The notes under the pieces: generated by a model
Databases searched by the model: none
Told to the model about the DNA's origin: nothing
The model's input: only the letters and a program-made list of their open reading frames with translations
Program-made: the position numbers and the translations under genes
Source: Isoetes taiwanensis
Lineage: Eukaryota; Streptophyta; Lycopodiopsida; Isoetales; Isoetaceae
Direction: 5' to 3'
Assembly: GCA_021234155.1 (NCBI GenBank)
Contig: JAJEKV010000002.1
Location: 41,285,841 to 41,349,840, forward strand
Length of the DNA: 64,000 nt
Part shown: positions 32,061 through 44,000 of the stretch, in pieces
Numbering within the stretch: position 1 is the stretch's first letter
Layout: the number at the start of each line of letters is the position of its first letter

Positions 32061-33470
32061 AAAACCACCTTTGTAATACCAGGTACCCATGTATCTAATG
32101 AATTGAAATTGAACATATATTTCTTGCTTCATACTCAAGAAAGGAACTTGTTATGGAAGTTCTTCTGGGCTCTATGTAGCATTTAAATGAAGAGTTGTTG
32201 AGAACCTATGTTTTCTACAATTAATGCACTCTCTTCCTCAAGATCAATTCACTTATTTCAACATTAATACTGATCATGACAGACCTTTGGAACACGTTCT
32301 TCAACATGAATATCGAGTTTACATAGCTTTCCAGGGTCTAACAAAGTTTTTAGTGCTACACTAGTATCTTCTGGCATGTCCCAACAGCTGGGAAAAAATA
32401 AGCTGGCCTTAGTAAGCAAAGGGGAGCCGACTCAACCCGGCTTCGTTAGAAGCTGCTAAAGCCCAACCTCGACAGTTGATTTTAGTATCCTTTCCCCCAA
32501 AGGGTTTCGTGCAGCTGAGCAGTTGGCTTGGAGGATTCTAATGCTAGTAGCCCAATCTCTAGTTACATTCTTTCGTCGGTTGGAACAGTTGGATAGAATA
32601 TATTTTTCCAAGTTTCACCTGCGTAAGATACAAAGGATGGAATTGGTTGCAACAAGGTTTAAAATGAAACGCACTTATTTAAGAAGTGCGTTTGAAAGAT
32701 TCCTTCTGAAAATTTATAAAATTCTGAGATCCCTCTGAAAAGGGCCTTTTTATTACCTTGTCCAAAGATTTATAAACCGTCAGTGGAAAACGCATTATTT
32801 TAAGAAGACTTTAGCATTAAGGAAAAACACACACACACACAAACTCTACTGTAGAGGGGAAAGAACCACAATGAAATTCAAAGATTTACTATGGGGCAAA
32901 TTCAGATGAAGAAATTAGATGCCTTTGTACCTTGTCCTTGAAAATTTTTATATTAGTTGTTTTAGAAGACAAAAAGAAATTTGTTATTTCTTACAACCAT
33001 TTTATCAACATCCTAATGGACCTTTAAAAACACATTGAGGCAGCTTGAAACGTAAACTTTGAATGACAAAACCATTGTTTTTGCATCACATAGTATTACA
33101 ATTACCAATACATCCACGATATTTATAGTTAAGCCAAGTTTTAGCTGATGATGATAAATTTATAAATCGAGGATACAAAGTTGAAGTAATGAAGCTATGT
33201 GATTACATGCCCTCCTTTTATTCCCTGAGATGTATTTTTGAACGCATTATTACCAATCTATTAACATGGTGATGCCTCGAGATAGTCAACTTCCCTTAGC
33301 AATGTTGAGCATATTCATCACAATTACGCCATCTCAGAAAGTGCTAAGCACTATGCACACTGGCAAAGGAAGTATTCACCGCCTTTACCCTTCCTAAGTA
33401 AATATTTGTAAATAACAGGGTAAACTTCCTCGGGAGGGTTGCTACTCGCCTCCTCCTCAGATAAAACCAT
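32061..33470. other. No gene recognised
   Basis: AT-rich sequence with a short CA run (32827-32841) and ORFs under 75 codons. Confidence 0.45.
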
Positions 33471-33475
33471 CGGTT

Positions 33476-33550
33476 TTCTAGTCAAACACCGTGTCACTAT
33501 AATATTTGGAGTTCTAGTCAAACACCCCGTGGTCACCATAATATTTTGAG
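33476..33550. repeat. 36-bp tandem duplication
   Basis: TTCTAGTCAAACACC, then GT-CAC-ATAATATTT and GAG, occurs at 33476 and again at 33512 with small differences. Confidence 0.7.
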
Positions 33551-33923
33551 TTCTTTGCCTTTAGTAGCAATTCTTTAACTCAGCCTAAAGTATGTAGGAG
33601 AAAAAGTAGAAATAATAACATGATCTGGACTACTTTTATGCTCTTAACATTGCATTACAAGCTCGGGGAATTTTTAGGAACCGTTTTTTAGAACATTTTA
33701 GACTAAAAACTAAGAAAAGTGTGTAAAATTATCCCCTTATGTGTGTTACTTTAGTAGTTTTCTGCCAAGCCAAACCCTTTGGCGAAAGTAAGAAAGACCC
33801 CAAAAGATTTTACACGATATATACTTCACTGATCAGATATATATATTATACATATATACATAAACGCTTTTATATCCTATATATATGTTCTAAGTTTGTC
33901 CTCCTAAACTGACTGCTGATCCG

Positions 33924-34110
33924 CAGAGATCCTACCTACTACATGGTTTCGGGATTTTATCCTACTGCATGGCTCGGGAGTTTGTATAGATTATATATGT
34001 AAGCCGCATCCTAACAAATTCGTGCCGATTTGATCCTCATCGCCGGGTCCGAGATCCTACCTACTACATTGCTTTGGGACACATCTTACCAAGGCATGGG
34101 AATTATATGT
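33924..34110. repeat. Short interspersed direct repeats
   Basis: GAGATCCTACCTACTACAT, then G-TT and GGGA, occurs near 33927 and again near 34050. A shorter related word, TCCTACTGCATGGCTCGGGA, lies at 33959-33978. Confidence 0.6.
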
Positions 34111-34292
34111 AATTCATCCTATGGTCCGTGTTGTTCTTGATCTTGATCGTCGATCTAGGATCCCACGGCCCATGTTAAGCTTTAGATTTTGCCACATGGC
34201 ACGATTCGTTTCTTGACGGGGTCCCAAGATCCTAATGACCAATGCTGAATGCTCCTCATCCTTTAAGGAAAGACTTTAAAATTTTTATGTTG

Positions 34293-34365
34293 TGTGGAGG
34301 ATTTTGAACCCCGGTTATTGACCCCCACTCTTATGCATTCTAAATCCACTAGACCAAGCATTAAT
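34293..34365 (-). repeat. tRNA-derived SINE head
   Basis: On the minus strand TGGTCTAGTGG (34356-34346) is a perfect-looking RNA polymerase III A box. GGTTCAAAATCC (34310-34299) is a close B box, 36 bp further on. The roughly 72-nt span is tRNA-sized, but the acceptor stem and D arm do not pair as a real tRNA would. An A/T-rich tail (AAAATTTTAAAG) follows on the same strand. A tRNA-derived SINE or tRNA pseudogene fits best. Confidence 0.6.
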
Positions 34366-34439
34366 TCTATGAACATTTATGTTTCAACATACTTAAGGTA
34401 ACAATCTAGCAAGATAAAATGAAGTATAACATTCTTAAC

Positions 34440-35180
34440 TAGTTCAAAAAGAGTCTCTGTACCTCGAAGGTTTCTAGAAAGTTCTAGAATCTTCTAGAAA
34501 GTTCTTAAAATATTCTAGAAAATCTCTTGTATATTAACTGAGGAAATCTATGAAAATTCTTCCTTAAAAGCTCTCAAATTCAATCTAATAGGTTCTAGAA
34601 TGTTCCGAGAACAGGAATCCACATGGGAAGGTAAGAGAATTTAGGGAAATACTCTGTGAAAAGTTCTAGGATATTTTGAAAGTCCTAATTCCTAAAGTCT
34701 TAATGTTCCGTAGTGCCTTAGAATGTGTTCTGTTAAAAGTTCTAGAATGTAAAGGAATCTAATGGAATCTAAGAAAATCTCATAAAATGAGAATCTAGGA
34801 AAATATTTCACAAGCCCAAGGAATCTCTTCAAACTAGGGATCTATGAATCTTCATAAAAATCTAAGGCAATCTAGGAAAATGTTGATGAAATCTTAGAGT
34901 ATCTAAGGAATCTTTATAGAATCTCTTTGAATCCTCATATAATTAAGGCTGATGAAATTCAGAGTATCTATGAATCTATAGAATCTCTTGAATCTCATAT
35001 AATGTAAGGAACCTAAGGCAACTTCATAAAATCTAAAGATCTAAGGAATCTAAGGATCGTCATAGAATCTTTGGAGAATCTACTAAATCTAATGGAATCT
35101 AGAGGAATCTTATAAAATTCTAGAGGAATTCCCACCAAAACCTCCAAGAGAACCTTGGTAGAATCTTAAGAGAATCTATG
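34440..35180. repeat. TTCTAGAA/GAATCT-rich degenerate simple repeat
   Basis: The words TTCTAGAA, GAATCTAAGG and AATCTCATA recur every 10-25 bases for over 700 bp with no fixed period. The left end includes a perfectly phased TTC/GAA block at 34472-34504. Confidence 0.7.
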
Positions 35181-37250
35181 ACTTAGAGTATTCTCAAGAC
35201 ATTCTTTCAGGAATGGTGGCACGACAAGAACTTGCAAGATAGGAAATTACGCTAAAAACCTCAACATGCACCGTAGGACACATTAAATTTCTTGTATGAG
35301 ATAGTAATTGCATAAATTGCACGCCCAGATAGATTTATAATGAAGAGTTCTTCTTTTCTTCTCGTGATATATATACTAGCCTAAACAAAAACCTAATGCC
35401 TTGGGTTAAGACATCCAAGCCTTCAAATTTAAATTTTCACAAAGGTAAGACGGGATTCTTATCTACCCCAAAAGGGGAAGCCTTAGAGATTTTATTAAAA
35501 ATACATGACTGCCAAAGTGCATTACTAATAAGCAAGTGTTATGATAAAGCATAACAACATTACAAGCAAACTTCCAGGGTTGTCTAAAACAAAGAAGTCA
35601 AAACAGATAGTTATTACAACAACCAAATTTGCATAAATCCAAGTAAAAGAGATAACAAAGATCGCTACAAACTTATGCTGCACCACAGAAAACAGATTAA
35701 ACCAAAAAAGTATCCCATGGTTGTTTCTATCTAAGCCAAGTAAATATATCGCCAGATAACCAATAATGTAAGAAAATTCAACAAATGCAAATCATTAAGG
35801 AATTAGGATGTAAACACTTTTAATATTTAAAATTATTTCCAGAATTTAAATTCAAAAATAGATCAACATAAATGGGAATAGTGTAAGCAGAATCATATTC
35901 CAAAAAAATCAAAGTAATAAAATAGATCCAAGAGCTTTAAAGCCGATACCACTTGCATGTCAGTCACCATAGACCAAAAGTGTAAACCACTTACCATTTT
36001 CAAAGTAATCATAACAATTATAAAGAGTATGTTCATATACTTGCAACATCATGCCTTCCAAGAAAACACACCATACGAAAACAGAGTATGGGGAGAAGGA
36101 GTTCACATTCACAAAGAAGAGGTTATCTAAGGGAATCTTTAGAATCTCTTTGAATCTCATATACTGGCGGAACCCAAGGCAACTTCACATAAAATCCAAA
36201 TATGATCTAAGGAATCTAAGGGATCATTACAGAATCTTGGAGAATCTACTAAATCCAATGGAATCTAGGAGGGAATCTTATAAAATTTAGGTGAATCTCC
36301 ACGAAACCTCCAAGAGAACCTTGGTAGAATCTTTAAGAGAATCTATGAATTTAGAGTATTCACATTCTTTTAGAATGTAAGTGGCACGACAAGAACTTGC
36401 TAAAAGATGAACACGCTAAAAACTCCTAACATGCAATCGCAGACACATTAAATTTCTCAGATATAGTACGCACTGCATAAATTTATACCGCTTCTCCGTG
36501 ATGATTTCCACTGCTAAGAGTTCTCTTTCTTCGATATATATACTAGCCTAAACAAAACCTAATGCCTTGCCAAGACATCCAAGCCTTACCAGCCTAACTG
36601 TAAGACGGATTTCATCTGACCCCAAAAGGGGAAGCCTTAGAGATTTTACAAAATACATGACTCAAAGTGCATTACCAATAAAAAGCAAGTGTTACGATAA
36701 AAGCATAACAACATTACAACCTAGGGCTGTCTAAACAAAGAAGTCAAAATAGATAGTTACCACAACAACCACCGGTGACAATCCAAGTAAAAGAGATAAC
36801 AAAGACGGGGCTACAAACTTATAAGCAAAATCACGTGAAAACGTACTAAAACCAAAAGTATCCTGTATGGTTGTTTCTATCTTGCCAAGCAAGTAAATAT
36901 ATCACAGATAACCACACAAGAAAAAAATTCAACAAATGCAAATCAAGTTAAGGAATTAGACGTAAACATCTTTTAATATTTAAAAATTATTTCCAGAATT
37001 TAAATTCAAAATAGATCAACATAACAAATTTAAATAGTGTGCGAATCATATTCCAAAAATCAAAGTAATAAAAATAGATCCAAGAGTTTAAAGCCGGACA
37101 ACACCTAGATGTCAGCCACCATAGACCAAAGGGAAACCACTTACCATTTTCAAAGTAATCATAACAATTATAAAGAGTATGTTCATATACTTGCAACATC
37201 ATGCCTTCAAGAAAACACTATGCCGAACAGTAGTATGGGAGAAGGAGTCT
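34896..37250. repeat. 1.2-kb direct tandem duplication
   Basis: 34896-36120 and 36121-37250 run in parallel throughout. Shared landmarks in order are AGAACCTTGGTAGAATCTT, GGCACGACAAGAACTTGC, GACACATTAAATTTCT, CCCCAAAAGGGGAAGCCTTA, GCATAACAACATTACAA, GTAAAAGAGATAACAAAGA, TGGTTGTTTCTATCT, TTTCCAGAATTTAAATTCAA and AGAGTATGTTCATATACTTG. The two differ mostly by short insertions and deletions. The junction falls near 36120, where copy 1 breaks off and the start of copy 2 resumes. Neither copy holds a recognisable gene. Confidence 0.88.
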
Positions 37251-37429
37251 TACCTGCAAAGAAAAAACGCACTGTTAAAATTTCAAGAAGTGGCAAAATG
37301 CATATGCTAGCAGGTAAGCAATGAACAACCTTGGCCTCTCGGCCCTTTACCCACAAATTAAATTTAAATTGCTTGAAATTACATCCATAGGTCAGAAAAA
37401 GTGTAAAGTAATCAGACTTCATGCTACAA

Positions 37430-37830
37430 AATCATGTACTAGACATAGTTGGAACCAAACTATGCTCAGGTCCGAGCCCTAAATGCTGCCAGACAAGTAA
37501 CAGATCTATTGGTATTAGCAACCAAGAGCACTACATAGAGCAAGAAGAAAATCAGATCAAAATGCTTTTGATTAAACTAAACCCAAATTGTGCAGTAATA
37601 AGGATAACCCTACCAGCACAGTGCTAAATCATGCAACCAACAATAGTGGCCAAGCAAAAGAAATTAATATCTATGTGTAACATCTGGAGAATATCAGCTC
37701 GGTACTAGACCTAGTTGGAACTGAATCATGCTCAGATCTGAGCTCTAAACATTGACAGCAATGCTACTATAGGCTAGTTATACACCAAATCCCAGATCTG
37801 TTGGTATAAGTGACTAAGAGAATTAATATT
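37430..37830. repeat. Diverged direct repeat, about 265 bp apart
   Basis: TACTAGAC-TAGTTGGAAC, then ATGCTCAG-TC-GAGC-CTAAA, then CAGATCT-TTGGTAT and AACCAAGAG or GACTAAGAG occurs at 37436-37530 and again at 37702-37830. The second copy carries an insertion of about 35 bp. Confidence 0.6.
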
Positions 37831-38956
37831 AAATCTCAGATCAAAGGATCCCAGCCACAACCAGCCATGCCGATTAACCAGTAAAAATGAGGTGTCATGC
37901 TAGCAGAGGATATCTAAACTTAATTAGAAACCTATTCAAAACATTGGACCAGTATGGTGGCTCAACATGCCAACTGTGCTAGGCCAATTATTTCAGCAAG
38001 CCTTTCAAAAGAGTACTGCATATAGCATTTTCCAACCACAAGCACAACATTAGAGCTGAATTTGGAAGAAAACATTATACATTATAAAATAACATCCTAC
38101 CAAATAAACCTAGTGGAGAACAAAGAAAATCAGTGAAATAATAAATTCATTTGGCAACCTGAACAGGGAGCAAAAGCTAATCCAACATAGTTTATGGTGA
38201 AACATACGAATTAAAGCAAGAATGGATGTCCAATGACAGGAGAACGGATATTGGACTATGAGGGTGAATTAGGAAAAAATAAGAACCAGATTAAGCTTGT
38301 GAAAAGACTATGCTATAAGCTGCCTACAGCAATAAGCAGTATCAATCAGGCCAAGCAACAAAAACAAGTCACCATAATGCCATGAGAAAGGTATTCGTAT
38401 GCTAAGCAATTAAATTTAACATCAAATTTATGCCTAGATAAACAACTGAATATAGATCTCATAAAATTAGTTCCACCTAGCATAGACAATTACAGCAATA
38501 TGAGTGATCCTAGGACCTGATAAAGCTGGATGGAATCATTGTTAGAATCATCGTCCTCCTCAGAGTTAGTCAGGGCAACACCATCAACAATTAGAACCCA
38601 GTCCATGCTGCCTGCACAGATCTAACAATGTGTTGAAGCTAGTTCAAAAAGAGAGCAGAGTCTGAAGATTGCCATGGCAAGAATACTGGCTTCAAAGTGC
38701 AATAACAAGAAGGATGCTAGATCCAGGTGCTTCTTTTGAGAGAGATGCCCATAAACCTCAGACCTTAGGGCTGCCGCAAAGGAGCCCTTCTCAAACTACG
38801 AACACAAGTTGAATGGCTGTTACACGCACCTGTTATCAGCCAAATAACCCCTTTTTTTTGCCCTTTTTTTCCGATTTAATAAACATAAGCTTTTATACAT
38901 TACACAAAACCACTAGCCTGTATGGTAAGTAAACAGTTTTTGGGCAACTAGACTAG

Positions 38957-38967
38957 GGTTCGAATCC
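38957..38967 (+). other. Isolated RNA polymerase III B-box match
   Basis: GGTTCGAATCC is the exact consensus B box. I found no convincing A box or cloverleaf around it, so it is a relic of a SINE or chance. Confidence 0.3.
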
Positions 38968-39070
38968 ATGCAAGTCAAAAGTTCAAAAGCAATTTTATAG
39001 TTCAAATACATATCGAATGCATTTTGGGATGACAAAGCAACAATACTAGCCTGGAATATTCGGCGTCATC

Positions 39071-39300
39071 GTACATGTTGGGAATTCCAACGTTGAACTC
39101 CACCACTATAGGTATTGTGCCAAACTTATGTGCCCTTATTGCAGTCACGCTATGATGCACTTTGCAAATTAATTTTTGACATCGTATATCGTATATGTTG
39201 GGAATTCCAACGTTGAACTCCACCATGTGTCAAACTTATGCGCCCTTGTCACAGTCAAGTGCATGCTATGATGCACTCTGCAAAATAGTTTTCGAATCAT
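39071..39300. repeat. 120-bp tandem duplication
   Basis: GTTGGGAATTCCAAC, then GTTGAACTCCACCA occurs at 39077-39105 and exactly 120 bp later at 39197-39225, followed in both by CAAACTTATG-GCCCTT, CAGTCA and GCTATGATGCACT. The first part is a near-perfect palindrome around GAATTC. The second copy lacks about 12 bp after CCACCA and has an extra AAGTGCAT. Confidence 0.85.
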
Positions 39301-39309
39301 GTATCTGTA

Positions 39310-40690
39310 GGTAAGAAAAATTCGTCAACATGTTAAAGTGCATACGTCAACACATACTATGGAATATTGCCGTGGTTTTTTCAAATGTGGATTTGGAATT
39401 AAATACACACTAGTAAAGAAACCATCCATGGTCTATGAATAAACAAGTTAATTCTGCTGAAATAGTCGTCAAAATAGAGGGAATCAACTCCCATGAGCGA
39501 TATTAAAGCATGGCCGCCCAGCTCGCGGCATCTGTAACCAAAAGGTAAGATTCTAACACAATGTCATATTAACCGTGCAACTTAAATTTTACTAAGAATT
39601 TACCGCATTGGAAACCTATAGTGCATTAGCAAATGATATTATTTAGAGTAGGGCCGATGATTCCCTTGATTAGGGACTATCTTCAAGACAAATTTTAGAG
39701 TGGCATAGAGATAGGTTTCAAAACACAACCCACCATGAGGCACTAAATATTCCATGGTATATTCACGGTATCATATTACCCCTAGGAGAAAACGTTAAAA
39801 CATCCATGGATATACGTCCTTTCAGAACTTTAAATTAAACTGGAGCAGAAGAATATAAGAGGGTTGAGACAAAGAGCTTATAGTTAGAAAAATGATCCTT
39901 TATCTTACTATCATGATGAGCCAAGATAACACCAAAACTTCATGCTTAACCAGCCAAGACAATCCCTGTAATTTGGTGCCACTATTGCTGAATCATACTA
40001 TGCCACCTCAATGTCGCACCATTTTGCGTAGTTGTGCACTATGTTTAACCTACCCAGCCCTTCTGTGCATCAGTAAGGGAAGCCCGTCGAGGGCAAATAC
40101 AAAAGGAAGGTAAGAAATGCAGGATTAAACTTCTCCACATGCAAGTAAATGAGATTGTAGGAAATCATCACTTTTATGCGCAGAAGAGGCTCAATTCTCA
40201 GACATAACAAAGGCTTGTAATATTTGTTTTAGTTGATTTTGCTATATGTCAGTCAAGTAAGCACATATCATATATGGGTCAGTTTCTATGCCCGCCGTGT
40301 ATCACAATCTAATGAATACTTCCAATCCAAACTCATTTGAAGAATTATTCCTCTAAAATGCTTTGTTCTTGGATTTGTCAAACAATAGTACTTGGTAACT
40401 AAATCGGTAAAAGATGCATCTTCTCATCGCCTTATTCTCAATAAAATGCCCGCCGTCCTTCATTTATTCTTTGTAAATATTCCATTTTCATTTTATATTC
40501 TGTTGTATTAGCAATGTGACATTTTTTCGCTTATTGCTGTTCTAATTATTTTCTTAGCAAGGCTGATTATAAGTTTATTTAAGCAAAATATCAAAGTCTC
40601 TAAAGCCTCCCCCGGGGTCGTATAAGTCCAATAACTGGGATTATTTGGATGTCTTACCAGTTGTAGAAGGATTTCATCTTAGGCTGGTCT
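39310..40690. other. No gene recognised
   Basis: Short ORFs only; nothing resembles a known family or RNA. Confidence 0.45.
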
Positions 40691-41013
40691 ATATATATAT
40701 ATACACATATGTGTATAAAACCTGATTGTCCTGGAGAGTTGTTCCATGTATAAATTTATAAATTTAGAGAGTCGTCAGCAGATAAATTTATACCGAGCTC
40801 TCACGCAGATAATGAAGGAGCTCTCACGGCATAACGCACAGGAGCTCTCGCAGCGAACAAGAGAGCTCTACCAGTATAAATTTATATCATTGAAGTCCTC
40901 TTTTGCTGTGGAGTAAATTTATACCGCCGAGTCCATTTGCTATACCATGCTTAACTCTCCTGCATTGTTATATCCAAGACAAAGACGCCTATTGTGGTAT
41001 AAATTTATACCAC
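40690..41013. repeat. Array of short palindromes (TATAAATTTATA and GAGAGCTC)
   Basis: After a (TA)n run at 40691-40703, the word TATAAATTTATA or a 1-2 base variant occurs near 40749, 40784, 40882, 40915 and 40998. Between them GAGCTCTC occurs near 40797, 40820 and 40842, and AGAGAGCTCT near 40860. The last site, 40994-41013, is a perfect 20-bp palindrome (GTGGTATAAA and TTTATACCAC). Confidence 0.8.
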
Positions 41014-44000
41014 CTAAATTTATTTTGAAGACGTTATGTCCACGAGATTGTCATCGCGATATACATAAGTCTATAGCAAGACGGGATGAAGAAATAAGAG
41101 CAAAGTATATAAAAGACTTAAGAGCCAGCGCCTTCGAATTCCAACTTGGCGCTTCAAAGTGTAAGTTTGTTCAATGAGGTATACTTTCATGTGAAAAATG
41201 TTTGCTTCAGTGAGGCAATGTCAAAATGTGTTGCATTTTTACAGCTTGTCTATAGTTTTGTATCGATTTTTGAAACTTTTGAATAAAAATACCTTTTTGG
41301 CAATTTTAGTGTGCTTGTCGTTTTTTCAATGTCTATTTTGTTTAGTTTTTTGAAAATATTACTATTTCTCAAACCAAAAATAGGGGCCAAAAGTGCGGAT
41401 GTGTCAAACAATTTTAAATGGAAGTTGTGCTCACACCCCTCAAAAATGATGCCTAAAATTTTCAAATTGCCACACTGGTCACAAATATACCATGAAAAGG
41501 GACCTGGGGATTTTAGGACCTTTCAAAGATTCCTTTCGGCGCGCTTTCAGCAAATTAGTGCGCTTCATTTTAAACTTTGTTTTGCTCCTAAAGTTAAGCA
41601 AATGTAAAAGAAGAACTCGAAGCAAATATTCCATTGCAAAATCATTAAAATCCATCTTGTTTTTGAACAAATTGTAACTTGCTTTGCATTAAACAAAACA
41701 ACAACCACATACTTTTTAGTTTATCGAATCCTCTTCAAGATGTTTTAATGGTTCAAGCTTTGCGTACCGCAACATTAGAATACAATCAGCCAGACAAAGA
41801 TAACGAAAACGAAGCTCTACACTATGTTTACCCAAAAAAAAGGGAATCGATTCTAAAAAAAGTTCGTGAAAATTCATATCAAAGATTCGACTCAAAGCTT
41901 GAAAACCTGTGAGCCTAAAGGTAAAAAATCAATTGTCAAATCCTGAATAAGGTGTCAGCATTGACGGTAAGGTTGCCCTCCATGGCAGGAGGGTGAAGTG
42001 ACTTAAATCATAGTTCAAAGTCATATTTTAACAATTAATTCAGATTGCTACTAATAGACAATAGAATACTTGATACCATGGCTTTATGGGAATTGGCCTG
42101 AAGAAGACTTTATGCCTCTAAGATGGATCTAAGTATTGCGTACATAAAAGTGTAATAGAGCAGAGAATGGAAATACATGTTTTGTTAGCATTATAAATGA
42201 GAGAACTCCTTGAAGACCTCTGATCGATTTTTTGTCATGGAGAGCTTCAAACATCTGAGGAGCCGGTTTTGTAGACGTATGCATAGCCTAACTCCAAACC
42301 CTCCACTATATCTGCCGACTCAATACTTAAATTAAACTAGACCGCTACTATATTCTTACAATGAGCTTGTAGATCCCCTACATTCATCTACAAGCCCGTC
42401 TACAAGTGATCTTCGGACAATTGTGTATATAATCACCGGTAGTTGAGTAGAACTGCTCAATATGTTTTTATGTCTTCCATAATAAATAAGTGACGAAATA
42501 TATATATTGAAGATAATAATTAAATATTCGGCACTTTGCAATCGAGGCCATAGGATGTGGGAAGTGTTGCAAACATATAAGTACCTAGAGGGAGTTCATA
42601 AATAACACATATTGAGATATTTGTATTAGGCAAAAGAGGAAAACGACAGCAGTTGAAGGCTTTCATGCGCGATGCTAAACAACTATCACATAGTAGAGCT
42701 TTACGACCGATCACACCAATTGCATTTGTTCAGTATTTGAAACCAAATTTTGCAACAAGGAAACGGAGGAAAGTGGCGATTTGTTTCAAAGGTATATTCA
42801 TCTGGAGAATGCCTTTGAGCATCGATTACGGATGGGCATATGCATAAGTTATACCTTATTTTCACCAGAGATAGCACTCCCATTTGTGGGTTATGCCCAC
42901 ACAAATTAGGTAATATCGTATTCGTATAGAACTCAAGGTACAAAGACCTCTCAGAGATAAAAATTAATCAGGAATAATTATTTTTGTAACCCACAAATAA
43001 AATTAACAAAAAGAATAGTTTTGTCTTGTTTCATTCCAATTCTCAAACTAACAAAGGAAAGTGTTCAATATTCATTCATTCATTTTCATTATTTTCATTC
43101 TTATTGGGTTTTATGTTCATCTTCCTTCCATGGCCATTGACCGCAGTAATATGCCCTCGCCTATGCCACACATGAACGGCTACAACATTTTCCATCGAAA
43201 TATCGCTTATTACTTCCAATGGTGCAGACGCTGCCTATATTTCGCGAACCATTCTCCAACCATCGCCGCTTTCACCATACGCCCCGGATTTCTAAGACTT
43301 TAGTAAATTTCGTACAGCCTTTAGATCTCAAATCGCCATTTTCCATGAGTTTGGGCAGCTTAGCTCCCACATCTAAAGAACCTTATCTCGTGAGCCCATC
43401 CCAAGGCTCGTAATCGGCCTTATCGTAATTATCTCCTCGTAACATTAAATCAGAGAGGTAAGAGCTGGCCTCCTATTCTCTGGAATCAACCCTCGCCTAG
43501 GCTTTCTACCGCAAGTAATAAAGATCACCATATTTTCAATCGTAAGATCACCACACTTTCTACTAAGCTACTCGCTCGTAAGTACTCGGCTCAATCACTC
43601 CCCCATGCTACTCTGAATCAGGATTTTTATTCAAATAAGGAGCGCATGCTACCTACCGTAACCCTCTAATTTGAAGAGGGAATCCTTCTACCAAAACCTC
43701 GCTAGAAGACCGCCTAACCGATCCTCATTGCCTCGCTAAAAAGGAGGAATGCATTCTTTATCCTTCTCAAACCATGCATAGAGACCCTCGTAAAAAACAC
43801 ATCCAAGAGCCGATCTTAATATGTCGCATTGACCGCCTAAACAAGTGTACCAAATTGCTCAAAAAATACAGCTTGGATTCACATCGCTTGCATACAATAC
43901 GCATCTCAGTAGGCAAAACCATGCATGAAATATTTTCCAAATGCCAAAACTTAAAGTTTATGTTTGTTGATTTTCAAGTAAGCATAAGATAGAGCGTGGA

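Noticed and set aside
34293-34365. Functional tRNA gene
   Set aside because: A and B boxes are good but the acceptor and D stems do not pair, so a SINE head or pseudogene is more likely.
34472-34504. Heat-shock gene promoter
   Set aside because: No heat-shock or other gene lies downstream on either strand, and the motif sits in a repeat rich in the same words.
38957-38967. tRNA gene at a consensus B box
   Set aside because: No A box at proper distance and no cloverleaf stems.
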